Source: Myxococcota bacterium
Lineage (GTDB): Bacteria > Myxococcota_A > UBA9160 > SMWR01
Length of the DNA stretch: 64,000 bases
Direction: 5' to 3'
Assembly (NCBI GenBank): GCA_039030075.1
Contig: JBCCEW010000022.1
Coordinates: 30,454-94,453 of the forward strand
Below the pieces are notes generated by a model, which was not told where the DNA came from, made no database searches, and saw only the letters and a list, made by a program, of their open reading frames with translations. Shown in pieces: positions 43,673-52,827 of the stretch; the first letter of the stretch is position 1, and the number at the start of each line of letters is the position of its first letter. A program made the translations under genes and the position numbers.

Positions 43673-46600
43673 ATGATCATCCTGCACGGTGCGCTCGTAG
43701 ACGACGCGCTCTTCCTCTGGGGAGAGACGCCGGACGACGCCGCCGCGCCGAGCAAGACCCGACGCAAGACCGCCCGCCCCTACCCCTTCGACGCGGGCGC
43801 CGAAGCGGTGACCCGCGCCGCCCGCGAGCTGCCGATCGGATTCCGCCCGACCGCACGACGCAAAGCCCAGGCCACCGCCTGGTTGCCGACGCGCGGGGAT
43901 CATCCGCTTCCCTCGAGCCCCCTGATCGGCGAGACCCCGAACAGTCGCGCCAAGCTGACGACCGCGCCCTGGATCGTCGAAGGCATCTCGCTTTCTCCGA
44001 GCGAGGCCCTCGACGTGCTCTCGGGCTACGGCCAGCGCGGTGAGACCCTTCACGGGATCATCGGTGGGCCCGACCTGCGTTTCTGGCTGCACGCAGTGCG
44101 ACTGGCCGGATCCCTGGTCGCGCGACAGCGCTACCTGCCGGGCGTGGGAGAGGACGAAGACGGCAAGCTCTTCGCGCGCTGGCAACCCGTCTGGATCACC
44201 GAGGACCTGCGCTACCTCGACGAGCTCGCGCTCGCCATGCCCGGCGCCGCGCGTTCCCTCGTTCCGAATGGAGATCCGGCCCCCGAAGAAGCGCCCGCGA
44301 AACTGCTCAAGCGCTTCGTCGACCAGCTCGTCGATCACATCGTTCGATCCCACACCGAGCCAGAAACCGAAGACGGGATCATGTCGGCGACACCCAGCCT
44401 GATCGCCGCCGACACGCCCGATGCCACCATGCAGGATCGATGGTTGGCGGCTTTGCGCACCGAACAGGGTCTGCTCAAGGGCAAGGACACCGATCTCGAA
44501 GACCTCGCCGATCAGCTGCGGGAGTGGCGAAAGCCCCTGGACGCCGCAGTCGGAGCGCCTTTCCGCCTGTGCTTCCGGCTCGAGGAACCGGCGCCGCCGA
44601 AGGAGGACCCGCGGCAGAAGCGGCAGCGAGGCCGGCGCAACGGAAAAGCGCGCACCCGCGAATCGGCGCGCCCGGGACAGCGGCGTTGGTACGTCCGCTA
44701 TCTGCTGCAGGGCACCGATGATCCCAGCCTGATCGTCCCGACCGCCGACGCTTGGATCCTGCGCGGACGCAAAGCCGCCGCGCTCCAGCGCTCGGGCAGC
44801 GATGTGCATCAGACCCTGCTGATCTCGCTGGCCCAGGCCGCCGGTGTGTGTCCGAAGATCGAGATGAGCCTGCGCTCCCGCAAACCCTCGGGCTACTCGC
44901 TCGACGCGCGTGGAGCCCATGAGTTCCTGACGCAGACGGCACCGGCTCTCGAGCAGGCGGGCTTCGGAACGATCCTGCCCGAGTGGTGGACCGGCAACGA
45001 GACCGAGCACCATCTCTCGGTCCGTGCGCGCGTCCAGACTCTGGAACAGACCCACCAGGACGAAGAGCCCAGTCTCGACGACTTCGTCGAGTTCGACTGG
45101 GAGATCTGCCTGGCGGGGAAGCCACTCAGCGGCCGCGACCTCGAGGAACTCGCCCGTCTGAAGGAGCCACTCCAGCGCGTCCGCGGACACTGGGTGCAAA
45201 CGAGCGTCGAAGAGATCCACGCGGCGCTCGAGTTCTGGAAGAACCGCCGCGGCGGTTCGGTGACGGCGCGCGAGATCGTGCGCATGGCACTCGGTGCGGC
45301 CGACACATCGGCGGGCATCCACTTCGACGGCGTCCAGGCCACGGGCTGGCTCGGCGCGCTCCTCGAGCGCCTCCAGGACAAGAGCGCCATCGAACCGCTC
45401 TCGACGCCGCTCGGTTTCGAAGGCGAGCTGCGTCCCTACCAGCAGAAGGGCTTCGCCTGGATGGAGTTCCTGCGCACCTGGGAGCTCGGCGCCTGTCTCG
45501 CGGACGACATGGGTCTCGGCAAGACCATCCAGACCCTTGCCTTGATCGAACGCGAACGCGACGAAGGCGAGGATCGCCCCGTGCTGCTCGTCTGCCCCAC
45601 GTCGGTGCTGGCAAATTGGGAGCGAGAGGCCGCGCGGTTCACGCCGAAGCTCCCGACCATGATCCATCACGGACCGAGCCGCAAGAAGGGCTACGAGTTC
45701 GTGGCGGCCGCCCAGGATCACGCCGTGGTGTTCACGAGCTATGCGCTCGTCCACCGGGACCTCGAAGACCTGCGTTCCATGCGCTGGGCGGGCGTCATCA
45801 TCGACGAAGCCCAGAACATCAAGAACCCGGACACCAAGCAGTCCCTCGCCGTGCGCGCGATCATGGCTGACTACCGGGTCGCGCTGACGGGTACCCCGGT
45901 CGAGAACCACGTCGGCGATCTCTGGTCGATCATGGACTTCCTGAACCCGGATTTCCTCGGCAGCCGAGAGCAGTTCAAGCGCGAGTTCCTCGTCCCGATC
46001 CAGGCCCATCGCGACCCGGACGTCATCGCGCAGCTCTCCCACATCACCCAGCCGTTCATCATGCGGCGGCTGAAGACCGACCGCTCCATCATCTCCGACC
46101 TGCCGGACAAGCTCGAGATGAAGGTGTTCTGCGCCCTGACCGGCGAACAGGGCGGCCTCTACGAGAAGGTCGTCGACGAAGCCGAGCGCAAGCTCGAGGA
46201 CGCCGAGGGCATCGAACGACGGGGCGTCATCCTGGCGACGCTTTCGAAGCTCAAGCAGGTGTGCAACCACCCGGCCCACTTCCTGGGCGACGGCACCGAG
46301 CTACCCAAGCGCTCGGGGAAGCTCACCCGCTTGACCGAGATGCTCGAAGAGGTGACCCAGGCGGGGGACCGTTCGCTCGTCTTCACCCAGTTCGCCGAGA
46401 TGGGCAAGCTCCTGCAGAAGCACCTGCAGAACGAGCTGGGCCGCGAGGTGCTCTTCTTGCACGGCGGCACCCAGCAGAAGCGGCGAGAAGCGATGGTCCA
46501 GCGCTTCCAGGCCGACAGCGACGAAGCGCCGCCGGTGTTCGTGCTCTCGCTCAAGGCGGGCGGTACCGGCCTCAACCTGACCGGCGCGAACCACGTCTTC

Positions 46601-46858
46601 CACTTCGACCGCTGGTGGAACCCCGCCGTCGAGAACCAGGCCACCGACCGGGCCTTCCGGATCGGACAGACCAAGAACGTGCAGGTCCACAAGTTCGTCA
46701 GCGTGGGCACGCTCGAAGAGCGCATCGACGAGATGATCGAGCGCAAGAAGTCGATAGCGGAAGACATCGTCGGCACCGGCGAGCAGTGGATCACCGAACT
46801 CTCGGACGAGGAGCTGCACGAGGTCTTCTCGCTGCGAAAGGAAACCCTCCGGGACTGA
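43673..46858 (+). CDS. SNF2-family DEAD/DEAH helicase-like ATPase
   Basis: 1061 residues. The C-terminal 550 residues are a complete SNF2 motor: motif I DDMGLGKTIQTLALI, Ia VLLVCPTSVLANWE, motif II IIDEAQNIKNP (DEAQ), III ALTGTPVEN, then lobe 2 with SLVFTQFAEMGK, V SLKAGGTGLNLTGAN and VI DRAFRIGQTKNVQVHKF. The N-terminal 500 residues resemble the bacterial SNF2-associated region and include a basic linker (RQKRQRGRRNGKARTRE). It translocates on double-stranded DNA or remodels protein-DNA complexes. The SWIM protein gene follows after 3 bases; this pair recurs in many bacteria. Confidence 0.92.
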   Translation: MIILHGALVDDALFLWGETPDDAAAPSKTRRKTARPYPFDAGAEAVTRAARELPIGFRPTARRKAQATAWLPTRGDHPLPSSPLIGETPNSRAKLTTAPWIVEGISLSPSEALDVLSGYGQRGETLHGIIGGPDLRFWLHAVRLAGSLVARQRYLPGVGEDEDGKLFARWQPVWITEDLRYLDELALAMPGAARSLVPNGDPAPEEAPAKLLKRFVDQLVDHIVRSHTEPETEDGIMSATPSLIAADTPDATMQDRWLAALRTEQGLLKGKDTDLEDLADQLREWRKPLDAAVGAPFRLCFRLEEPAPPKEDPRQKRQRGRRNGKARTRESARPGQRRWYVRYLLQGTDDPSLIVPTADAWILRGRKAAALQRSGSDVHQTLLISLAQAAGVCPKIEMSLRSRKPSGYSLDARGAHEFLTQTAPALEQAGFGTILPEWWTGNETEHHLSVRARVQTLEQTHQDEEPSLDDFVEFDWEICLAGKPLSGRDLEELARLKEPLQRVRGHWVQTSVEEIHAALEFWKNRRGGSVTAREIVRMALGAADTSAGIHFDGVQATGWLGALLERLQDKSAIEPLSTPLGFEGELRPYQQKGFAWMEFLRTWELGACLADDMGLGKTIQTLALIERERDEGEDRPVLLVCPTSVLANWEREAARFTPKLPTMIHHGPSRKKGYEFVAAAQDHAVVFTSYALVHRDLEDLRSMRWAGVIIDEAQNIKNPDTKQSLAVRAIMADYRVALTGTPVENHVGDLWSIMDFLNPDFLGSREQFKREFLVPIQAHRDPDVIAQLSHITQPFIMRRLKTDRSIISDLPDKLEMKVFCALTGEQGGLYEKVVDEAERKLEDAEGIERRGVILATLSKLKQVCNHPAHFLGDGTELPKRSGKLTRLTEMLEEVTQAGDRSLVFTQFAEMGKLLQKHLQNELGREVLFLHGGTQQKRREAMVQRFQADSDEAPPVFVLSLKAGGTGLNLTGANHVFHFDRWWNPAVENQATDRAFRIGQTKNVQVHKFVSVGTLEERIDEMIERKKSIAEDIVGTGEQWITELSDEELHEVFSLRKETLRD

Positions 46859-46861
46859 GAC

Positions 46862-48010
46862 ATGTCGGACGAAGGCAACGGAGAGAACAAGCGGCGCCGA
46901 CGCCGACCGCGGCGCCGTCCGCGCGGCAAGGGTTCACGCGCCGAAGGCGGCGAGAACTCGGGCGACTCGCGGGGCGAGGCCAGCGAGACCCAGTCCGCTG
47001 GCGGAAACGGCTCTGCCCGCAGCGGTCGGGGGCGCGGCAATCGCTCCCAGAACCGCGGACGCGGGCGCGGCCGGAACCAGCGCAACACGAACGGCCGCAA
47101 TCGCCAACGACGCGGGCGGGTCGCCGAGAACTGGTGGGCGCGGCGCTGGGTCGAAGTCCTCGAGAAGTTCGCCGTCGGGCGACGGCTCGGACGCGGTCGT
47201 TCGTACGCCCGCCAGGGCAACATCGTCGACATCGAGATCGGCAAGGGTTTCGTCACCGCACAGGTGCAGGGATCCCGAGACGCGCCGTATCTCGTCCGCA
47301 TGCATTTCTCGATGCTCTCCAGCACGGACTGGAAGAAGATCACGCGCGCGCTGATCGCTCAATCGGAGATCGCCATCGAGCTGGGCATGGGTCAGATCCC
47401 CAGCAGCATCGAGGGCGTATTCGAGGAGCAGAACCTCTCCCTCTTCCCGAACGCCAGCGGCGACCTGAAGGCCGCGTGCTCCTGCCCGGACAACGCGAAT
47501 CCCTGCAAGCACGTTGCCGCCGTGTACTACCTGCTGGGAGAGGAGTTCGACCGGGATCCCTTCCTGATCTTCCAGCTTCGCGGGATGGAGCGAGCGGAGC
47601 TCATGACGGCGCTCGGGTCGGCTGCGATTCCGAAGCCGCCGGCGCCGCCGCTGCCGCCCGAGTACGGTGGGGAGGACCCGGCGGAGAGCGAGGACGGCGA
47701 GCTGCTCGCCGCGCCGCCCCCGATCCCCGAAGTGATCGAACCGCCGCCCGAGCGCGAGATCCCCGACGAGCCGCTGCCCGACGACCCAGACATCTTCTGG
47801 GGCGGCGCAACGCGCCCGAAGGAAGAGGACATCGAGGTACGCATCCCCCGGACCCCCGGCGCGGTGGCCGCGCGCCTCGGCGGCTTCCCGTTCTGGCGGG
47901 GCCAGTCGAACTGCGAGGCCGCGATGGCGCGCACCTATCGCAACGCCTCGATCACCGGGCTCGACGTCTACCTCGGCGCAGACGAGACCGGCGACGCGGA
48001 CGACGCCTAG
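46862..48010 (+). CDS. SWIM zinc-finger protein, partner of the SNF2 helicase
   Basis: 382 residues. A SWIM zinc finger (C-x-C-x7-C-x-H) is seen as CSCPDNANPCKHVAAVYYLL at about 206-225, following a domain (about 85-200) that starts WWARRWVEVLEKF. The first 80 residues are an Arg/Gly/Asn-rich disordered tail (for example SGRGRGNRSQNRGRGRGR) suited to binding nucleic acid or condensing. Pro/Glu-rich linkers fill 255-320, and a short conserved-looking C-terminal region (FPFWRGQSNCEAAMARTY) follows. ATG at 46862, three bases after the SNF2 stop, marks a coupled operon. The exact role is unknown. Confidence 0.88.
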   Translation: MSDEGNGENKRRRRRPRRRPRGKGSRAEGGENSGDSRGEASETQSAGGNGSARSGRGRGNRSQNRGRGRGRNQRNTNGRNRQRRGRVAENWWARRWVEVLEKFAVGRRLGRGRSYARQGNIVDIEIGKGFVTAQVQGSRDAPYLVRMHFSMLSSTDWKKITRALIAQSEIAIELGMGQIPSSIEGVFEEQNLSLFPNASGDLKAACSCPDNANPCKHVAAVYYLLGEEFDRDPFLIFQLRGMERAELMTALGSAAIPKPPAPPLPPEYGGEDPAESEDGELLAAPPPIPEVIEPPPEREIPDEPLPDDPDIFWGGATRPKEEDIEVRIPRTPGAVAARLGGFPFWRGQSNCEAAMARTYRNASITGLDVYLGADETGDADDA

Positions 48011-48438
48011 CCCGGCGCAAAGCTCGCGATGTGCGCGAGGTAGGGCTCGGGGAAGCCGTAGCTGCGTGCGGGGCCGAGAATGCGCTCGACGTAGGCCGGG
48101 TCGGCCGGTCCGGGGGCGAGTGCATCCGCGATGTAGCAGAGCGCCGGCTCGAAGCCGGGACGCTCGAGCGACTCGACGAGCACCGGATGCGGCCAATAGA
48201 CGCCCCCCAGGACCTCCCGGGCGTGGGTGTAGAGCCGCTCGAGCTGCGCGTGATCCGCTTCGGCAAGGATTCCGTAGGCCAGAGCCGTTGGGTCGAGCAC
48301 GAGGTTGGCGAGCGGGCGAATCTCGAGCCGGTAGCCGGCGAGACGCGTGGGCTCCCAGCGTTCGGGGCGAAGCTCGACATCGGCGAGTACGTCGCGGTTG
48401 AGATACGAGCCGTAGAAGAAGACGGCGACCGGGCTCAT
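48007..48438 (-). CDS. Gamma-glutamylcyclotransferase-like (AIG2/GGCT fold) protein
   Basis: 143 residues. The N-terminal FFYGSYLNRDVL is the substrate-loop signature of the GGCT fold, followed by RLAGYRLEIRPLANLVLD and AYGILAEADHAQLERLY, which match the strand-helix order of the family. The catalytic glutamate expected in the middle of the fold is not certain by eye. Members release 5-oxoproline from gamma-glutamyl peptides or act on modified amines. ATG at 48438. It is the last gene of a long minus-strand run and overlaps the end of the SWIM gene by 4 bases. Confidence 0.75.
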   Translation of the reverse strand: MSPVAVFFYGSYLNRDVLADVELRPERWEPTRLAGYRLEIRPLANLVLDPTALAYGILAEADHAQLERLYTHAREVLGGVYWPHPVLVESLERPGFEPALCYIADALAPGPADPAYVERILGPARSYGFPEPYLAHIASFAPG

Positions 48439-48452
48439 CGGAACGAACGGAG

Positions 48453-49040
48453 CTACTGCGCGGGCCGGGTCATGGGCCAGAGCGGCGGTGAGTCGCCTGC
48501 CTGCAGCTCACCGACGATCTCGAAGCCGAAGCGCTGATAGAGGGGGAGGTTCGCGCGGTTCGACGACTCGAGGTGCGCGGGCAGCCCGAGGGCATCGCAA
48601 CGCTCGAGCGTGCTGCGGAGCAGCGCGCTGCCGACTCCCCGGCCCTGATGCGCGGGATCGACGCCGATCGTCGGCAGATACCAGTGATCACCAGACGGGT
48701 GGTAGTCGCCCACCGAACCCATCAGTGCGCCCACGCGCTCGATCTGGTCGGGCGCCATTCTCGACAACCAATTCGCCGCGAGCTCTTCGTCACTGGCGTG
48801 CACTCCCGCCGGCAACCAGAGAGCGGCTCCCGCGTCGTCTGCGGCCCGAAAGGCCGTCCCGTGCTCGAAGGCCAACCCGCCGAAGGTCTCCATCAGCGCC
48901 GCGAAGTGGGTGAAGTAGTCCTGAGCGCGCGGGAAGATCCAGCGAAACACCGGATCCGCCACGAAAGCGGCGGCGAGGGTGCCGTAGACCGCGTTGCTCT
49001 GGTCCGGCTTCGCCACATCGATCACGGGAGCGGTCGCCAT
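48453..49040 (-). CDS. GNAT-family N-acetyltransferase
   Basis: 195 residues. The acetyl-CoA-binding motif A is YLPTIGVDPAHQGRGVGSAL (Q-x-x-G-x-G/A, about 133-152), followed by HLESSNRANLPLYQRFGFEIV, a common C-terminal GNAT end. The N-terminal VFRWIFP and FGGLAFEHGTA are like the subfamily often seen next to small-molecule resistance genes. Substrate unknown. ATG at 49040 has GAGGTGAA six bases upstream. It is 19 bases from the M20 lipoprotein gene and 14 from the GGCT-like gene, in one transcript. Confidence 0.88.
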   Translation of the reverse strand: MATAPVIDVAKPDQSNAVYGTLAAAFVADPVFRWIFPRAQDYFTHFAALMETFGGLAFEHGTAFRAADDAGAALWLPAGVHASDEELAANWLSRMAPDQIERVGALMGSVGDYHPSGDHWYLPTIGVDPAHQGRGVGSALLRSTLERCDALGLPAHLESSNRANLPLYQRFGFEIVGELQAGDSPPLWPMTRPAQ

Positions 49041-49059
49041 CGGGTTCACCTCGAGCGGT

Positions 49060-50481
49060 TCAGGGCGCGTCGGTCGCCAGCTCCCGCAGGAGCTCATAGG
49101 TCATCTTCGTGCCCCGGCCCAGTTCTTCGACGCTCAGACGTTCGTTGTTGCCGTGGATGCCATCGCGATCCTGGGGAGTGATCCGGAAGGGCGCGAAGCC
49201 GTAGCAGGGAATGCCCCGCTCGCGGAAGAAGTGACAGTCCGTGAATCCGACCGCCATCGTCGGGGTGACGATCGCTTCCGGGTCGTAGCGCGCAGCGAGC
49301 CTCCGGAGCGCGTCGAAGAAGGGATGGTCGACAGGGGATGCTGCAGGTGGAAAGGAGAGGAGTCGCTCGATCTCGACTGCCGGATCGGCGACGACCTCGC
49401 GCAGCGTCGCGACGAAGGCGTCGGGGTCCTGGTCCGGGAGCAGACGCACGTCGAGTTCGGCGGTGGCTTCGGGCGGGATCACGTTCGTCTTCGGGGACGC
49501 CGCGAAGCGCGTGATCGAGATCGTGTTGCGGATCATCGCGTTCTGCCGGACGTCGCTCGTGAAGCGCGCCTCGAGATCCGGGTCTTCGAGGGCGGCAGCG
49601 AGGTCCGCCCAGATCGACCGCTGGTCGGGGGGAGCAAGGTGGGCCATGTCCGCGTGGAAGCGCTGGACCCTGGGCAGGACGCGCAGCGGCGTCTCGTACG
49701 CGGCAATTCGTGAGAGTGCGCGCACCAGGCGGGTCGGCGCCGCGTCGGGACGCGGCATCGACCCGTGTCCGGGCGTCCCGCGAACGCGCAGCCGCAGCCA
49801 AAGCGGAACCTTCTGGGCCGCCTCGACCGCGTACGCGAGGGCTCGTCCGTCCGCGTCCGCCTGGATCGCTCCGCCTTCGTTGAGCATGAAGGCCGCGCCG
49901 CGGAACGCGTCGAAGTGGGACTCGACCATGTAGCCGGCCCCGGCCGCGCCCCCGGCCTCCTCGTCCGCCACGGCCAGGAGCACGATGTCGCGGTTCAGTG
50001 GAACCCGCTGCTCCGCGAGCGTGCGCATCGCCAGCGCGTGGGTGATGCCCAGGCCCTTCGTGTCGAGGGCGCCGCGGCCCCAGATCTGTCCGTCCACGAT
50101 CTCTCCGCCGAAGGGATCGCGCTCCCAGTAGCGCGCGTCGGCCGCGACGACATCGATGTGATGCATCAGGAGGATCGCTCCGCCGGCTCCACTGCCGCGC
50201 AAGCGCGCCACCAGGCTCGCCCGACCCGGGGCCGACGCGAATTCCTCGACTTCGATGGCGGTGTCCTCGAACAAGCCCCGCAGAAACGGTACGGCCGACA
50301 CTTCGTTCCCGGGCGGGTTCGTCGTATCGATGCGCAGATACTCGGAGAGCCGTGAAGCGGCCTCGGCCTCGATCACCTCCCAGTCGAGCGGGGGCGGCGA
50401 CTCGATGCCGGGGGTCGCGCAAGCCAGGAGCGCAGCGCTGCCGGCCAGCGCAGCGGTCACCGGGAGCAGACGGCGGACCAT
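49060..50481 (-). CDS. M20-family metallopeptidase, predicted lipoprotein
   Basis: 473 residues. A signal peptide with a lipobox-like SAALLAC (Cys21) suggests lipid anchoring after export. M20 metal ligands are seen in LLMHHIDVVAA, WGRGALDTKGLG (bridging Asp) and VADEEAGGAAGAG (catalytic Glu pair), and the lid/dimerisation domain has GTPGHGSMPRP. The last ligand is His in GIHGNNERLS. It is a di-zinc carboxypeptidase or aminoacylase-type enzyme in the periplasm. ATG at 50481 lies 5 bases after the DUF72 stop. Periplasmic location is inferred from the signal; many M20 relatives are cytoplasmic. Confidence 0.88.
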   Translation of the reverse strand: MVRRLLPVTAALAGSAALLACATPGIESPPPLDWEVIEAEAASRLSEYLRIDTTNPPGNEVSAVPFLRGLFEDTAIEVEEFASAPGRASLVARLRGSGAGGAILLMHHIDVVAADARYWERDPFGGEIVDGQIWGRGALDTKGLGITHALAMRTLAEQRVPLNRDIVLLAVADEEAGGAAGAGYMVESHFDAFRGAAFMLNEGGAIQADADGRALAYAVEAAQKVPLWLRLRVRGTPGHGSMPRPDAAPTRLVRALSRIAAYETPLRVLPRVQRFHADMAHLAPPDQRSIWADLAAALEDPDLEARFTSDVRQNAMIRNTISITRFAASPKTNVIPPEATAELDVRLLPDQDPDAFVATLREVVADPAVEIERLLSFPPAASPVDHPFFDALRRLAARYDPEAIVTPTMAVGFTDCHFFRERGIPCYGFAPFRITPQDRDGIHGNNERLSVEELGRGTKMTYELLRELATDAP

Positions 50482-50486
50482 CGCGC

Positions 50487-51236
50487 TCAGACCGCCTCCT
50501 CGGTGACGTCCGCAGCGGTGCGCACCGAGCGCGCCCGCGCGTGGCCGGCGATCGCCAGGAACTCCTCCGCCCAGGCGGGCCCCGTCCCGTCGTCCTCGTG
50601 CTTGAAGAACACGAAGAGCTCGGACCAGCGCTGGGGTCGCAGTCGGTGCCACCAGTCGCGCAGGCTCGCCTCGTCGTAGTCGGTGCGACGCAGCCGGAGG
50701 TAGCCGAACTCGGCCACGTCACAGAGCGGCGTCTGTTCCTCCTCGGTCTCCGTCACGACCCACGCCACGCCGCGTTCGCGCAGGCAGCGGGCCACCGCGT
50801 CCTCCTGCCAGCTCGCGTGGCGAAACTCGAGGGCTGCCGGCGCACGCCCGTCGAGCTGGTCGAGGAACGCTTCGAGCCTCCCGACGTCACAGCGCAGGTA
50901 CGGAGGCAGCTGAAAGAGCAGCGTGCCCAGGCGGTCACCGAGCGGCTCGAGCACCGAGAGCAGGTAGTCGAGCTCTTCCCCGGCGTCCTGGATCCGCTTC
51001 TGGTGGGTGATCCGGCGGCTGGCCTTGATCGCGAACCGGAAGTCGTCGGGCACCTGCGCGGCCCAGCCTTCGACCACCTCGCGTTTCGGCATGCGGTAGA
51101 AGGTGTTGTTGATCTCGACCGCGGGCAGCTGCTCCGCGTAGAAGGAGAGCATCTCGGCCGGACGGATCTTCTCGGGGTAGAAGGAGCCCTTCCACTCCTT
51201 GTACGCAAAGCCACTCGTGCCGATCCGGAGGTTCAT
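50487..51236 (-). CDS. DUF72 family TIM-barrel protein
   Basis: 249 residues from ATG 51236. The family signature is clear: LRIGTSGFAYKEWKGSFYP at the N-terminus, VEINNTFYRMPKREVVEGWA, FAIKASRRITHQKRI, LLFQLPPYLRCD, and LEFRHASWQED. The fold is a TIM barrel related to xylose isomerase-like enzymes; the biochemical activity is not established, though a nuclease-like role has been proposed for some members. It is co-transcribed with the M20 lipoprotein gene. Confidence 0.92.
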   Translation of the reverse strand: MNLRIGTSGFAYKEWKGSFYPEKIRPAEMLSFYAEQLPAVEINNTFYRMPKREVVEGWAAQVPDDFRFAIKASRRITHQKRIQDAGEELDYLLSVLEPLGDRLGTLLFQLPPYLRCDVGRLEAFLDQLDGRAPAALEFRHASWQEDAVARCLRERGVAWVVTETEEEQTPLCDVAEFGYLRLRRTDYDEASLRDWWHRLRPQRWSELFVFFKHEDDGTGPAWAEEFLAIAGHARARSVRTAADVTEEAV

Positions 51237-51309
51237 CGGCGAATCCACGCTTCGGGGGGGTAGGAAAAGGGGGAGAGGCGCAGTATGCCACAGCCCTCCA
51301 GCCTCCCGG

Positions 51310-51711
51310 CTACGCAGCCGCGGCGCGGATCAGAGCCCCCGCGATCTCGAACATCCCGCCGATCGCAACGATGAAAGCCACCGTGCGCAGATAGGGGACG
51401 CCCGCGACGTAGATCAGCGCATGGGCGACGCGGCCCCAGAAGAAGAACGTTGCGCCTCGAGCCGTTTCGTCGTTCGAGACGCCGGCCAGGTGAGCCGCGA
51501 GCACGAGCGCCGTGAACGGAATCAGGTTCTCGAGCATGTTGCGGTGCGCGCGCACCACCCGCTCTCCCCAGCCCGGCAGGGCGACGTCTTCATCGCGATT
51601 CCCGAAGCCGTAGCGCAGCCCGGCCACCGAGATGTGCGCGATGAGCACGCTCAGCGACTGCACGATCATCAACACCGCCGCGTAGGTCAACATCTGGAGT
51701 TCGGTGGTCAT
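51310..51711 (-). CDS. MAPEG-family membrane protein
   Basis: 133 residues with four membrane segments, the fold of microsomal glutathione transferase and leukotriene synthase-type proteins. The ERVVRAHRNMLENLIPFTALVLAAHLAG segment carries the conserved R-A-x-x-N-x-x-E motif of MAPEG proteins. Bacterial members likely conjugate or reduce lipid-soluble compounds; function unproven. ATG at 51711 overlaps the upstream acetyltransferase stop (ATGA). A 73-base gap separates it from the DUF72 gene. Confidence 0.88.
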   Translation of the reverse strand: MTTELQMLTYAAVLMIVQSLSVLIAHISVAGLRYGFGNRDEDVALPGWGERVVRAHRNMLENLIPFTALVLAAHLAGVSNDETARGATFFFWGRVAHALIYVAGVPYLRTVAFIVAIGGMFEIAGALIRAAAA

Positions 51712-52277
51712 TGGCTCCTCCGGTCATGGGCGCCGTCGTCGTCGTTCGTCGAGATCTGCGCTTCCCAACGGGCGCGATCGATGGCATACACGGCGACATC
51801 GTGCCCCTGCAGCTGACGCCGCTCATGGAACGACTCGCCAACCTTCTCCGCAACGCGAATCGAGGCGACATTGTCGGGCAGGATCACGCTGATGACCCGT
51901 GCGACGCGCTGGGTGGCGAACGCGTCCGCGAGGGAAGCCCGTGCGCCTTCCGTGGCGAAGCCCTCTCCCCAGCGTTCGCGATCCACCATCCAGCCCACTT
52001 CGAGGCCCGGCCATCCTTCTGGCTGGTACAAGCCGATCCGGCCCAGGAGCGCTCCGCTCGATCGCTCCTCGACCGCCCACAGGCCGAAACCGCGGATCTG
52101 CCAGTGGCCGAGCACGTAGCCGAGCGAACGCCAGGCCTCTTCGCGGTTCAAGGGTCGACCGTTCCCGATGAAGCGCATCGTTTCCGCGTCGCCCAGGATG
52201 CGTGCGTAGGCGTCGAGGTCGCTCTCGCGGAACTGCCGCAGCCGCAGACGGTCGGTGTGAAGCTCGGCGCTGGACAT
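51708..52277 (-). CDS. RimJ/RimL-type GNAT N-acetyltransferase
   Basis: 189 residues. It begins HTDRLRLRQFRESDLDAYARI, the usual opening of ribosomal-protein-acetyltransferase-like GNATs. GRIGLYQPEGWPGLEVGWMV precedes the acetyl-CoA site region (RERWGEGFATEGARA; Q-x-x-G-x-A-x-E-A type), and VISVILPDNVASIRVAEKVG follows. Substrate is not predictable; members modify proteins or small amines. ATG at 52277. Its stop overlaps the MAPEG start, so the two are coupled; 16 bases separate it from the upstream cysteine-cluster gene. Confidence 0.88.
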   Translation of the reverse strand: MSSAELHTDRLRLRQFRESDLDAYARILGDAETMRFIGNGRPLNREEAWRSLGYVLGHWQIRGFGLWAVEERSSGALLGRIGLYQPEGWPGLEVGWMVDRERWGEGFATEGARASLADAFATQRVARVISVILPDNVASIRVAEKVGESFHERRQLQGHDVAVYAIDRARWEAQISTNDDDGAHDRRSQ

Positions 52278-52293
52278 GGGGCCGACGCGCGGC

Positions 52294-52776
52294 CTAGTGA
52301 GAAACGCCCGGCTCGGGCCCGTTCGAGACCCACGGTGCGACCACGCGAACCTCGAGGCGGACGCAGGGCAGGCCGTGGAACGCCTCCGGCGCGTCCGACG
52401 CATCCGCGGAGAAGCCCACCAGGACGTCGGCCGCTCGCTCCAGCGAAGAGCGATCCCCGTCGCGGCGTCGCGCCACGGGCGTCGAGGGCCCCTGGGCGAT
52501 GCGGCCGACCAGGTAGAAGCTCACGGTGTAGCAGTGCTGGTCCATGCTCAGTGGCTCGTCGTACTGAGCGTAGGCTTCGAGCTGAGGATCGATGCCCAGC
52601 CAGTCGAGGAACTCGAGCACCTCCGAGCTGTAGACGAGGTGGCGACTGGTGGCGAAATTGAAGCAGGCCTCGCAGCCGCAGGATTCCGCGCCGCCGCAGT
52701 CGATCAACGCGTACGCCTCGCGCGTCAGATCGGGCTCGGTATCGATCGCCCACTTGCGCAAGGCCACGGTTTCCAT
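52294..52776 (-). CDS. Hypothetical protein with N-terminal cysteine cluster (160 aa)
   Basis: 160 residues; family not recognised. A striking CGGAESCGCEACFNFA cluster at about 27-42 holds four cysteines, and further lone cysteines lie near 82 and 140. The spacing C-x5-C-x-C-x2-C suggests zinc or iron-sulfur binding. No signal peptide or membrane segment. The second half has YTVSFYLVGRIAQG and RLEVRVVAPWVSN, beta-rich. ATG at 52776. It is in the same minus-strand run, 16 bases before the acetyltransferase and 51 after the PQQ dehydrogenase. Confidence 0.7.
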   Translation of the reverse strand: METVALRKWAIDTEPDLTREAYALIDCGGAESCGCEACFNFATSRHLVYSSEVLEFLDWLGIDPQLEAYAQYDEPLSMDQHCYTVSFYLVGRIAQGPSTPVARRRDGDRSSLERAADVLVGFSADASDAPEAFHGLPCVRLEVRVVAPWVSNGPEPGVSH

Positions 52777-52827
52777 GGAAGGTCATCCAAGCACACGTCG
52801 CCCCCTTGCGGCCAGGGATTTCCGGGC

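Noticed and set aside
42877..43676. Small open frames in the gap before the SNF2 gene (42877-43134 minus, 43173-43397 plus, 43422-43676 plus)
   Set aside because: No recognisable family, odd Arg/Pro/Glu-rich composition and no convincing ribosome binding sites.
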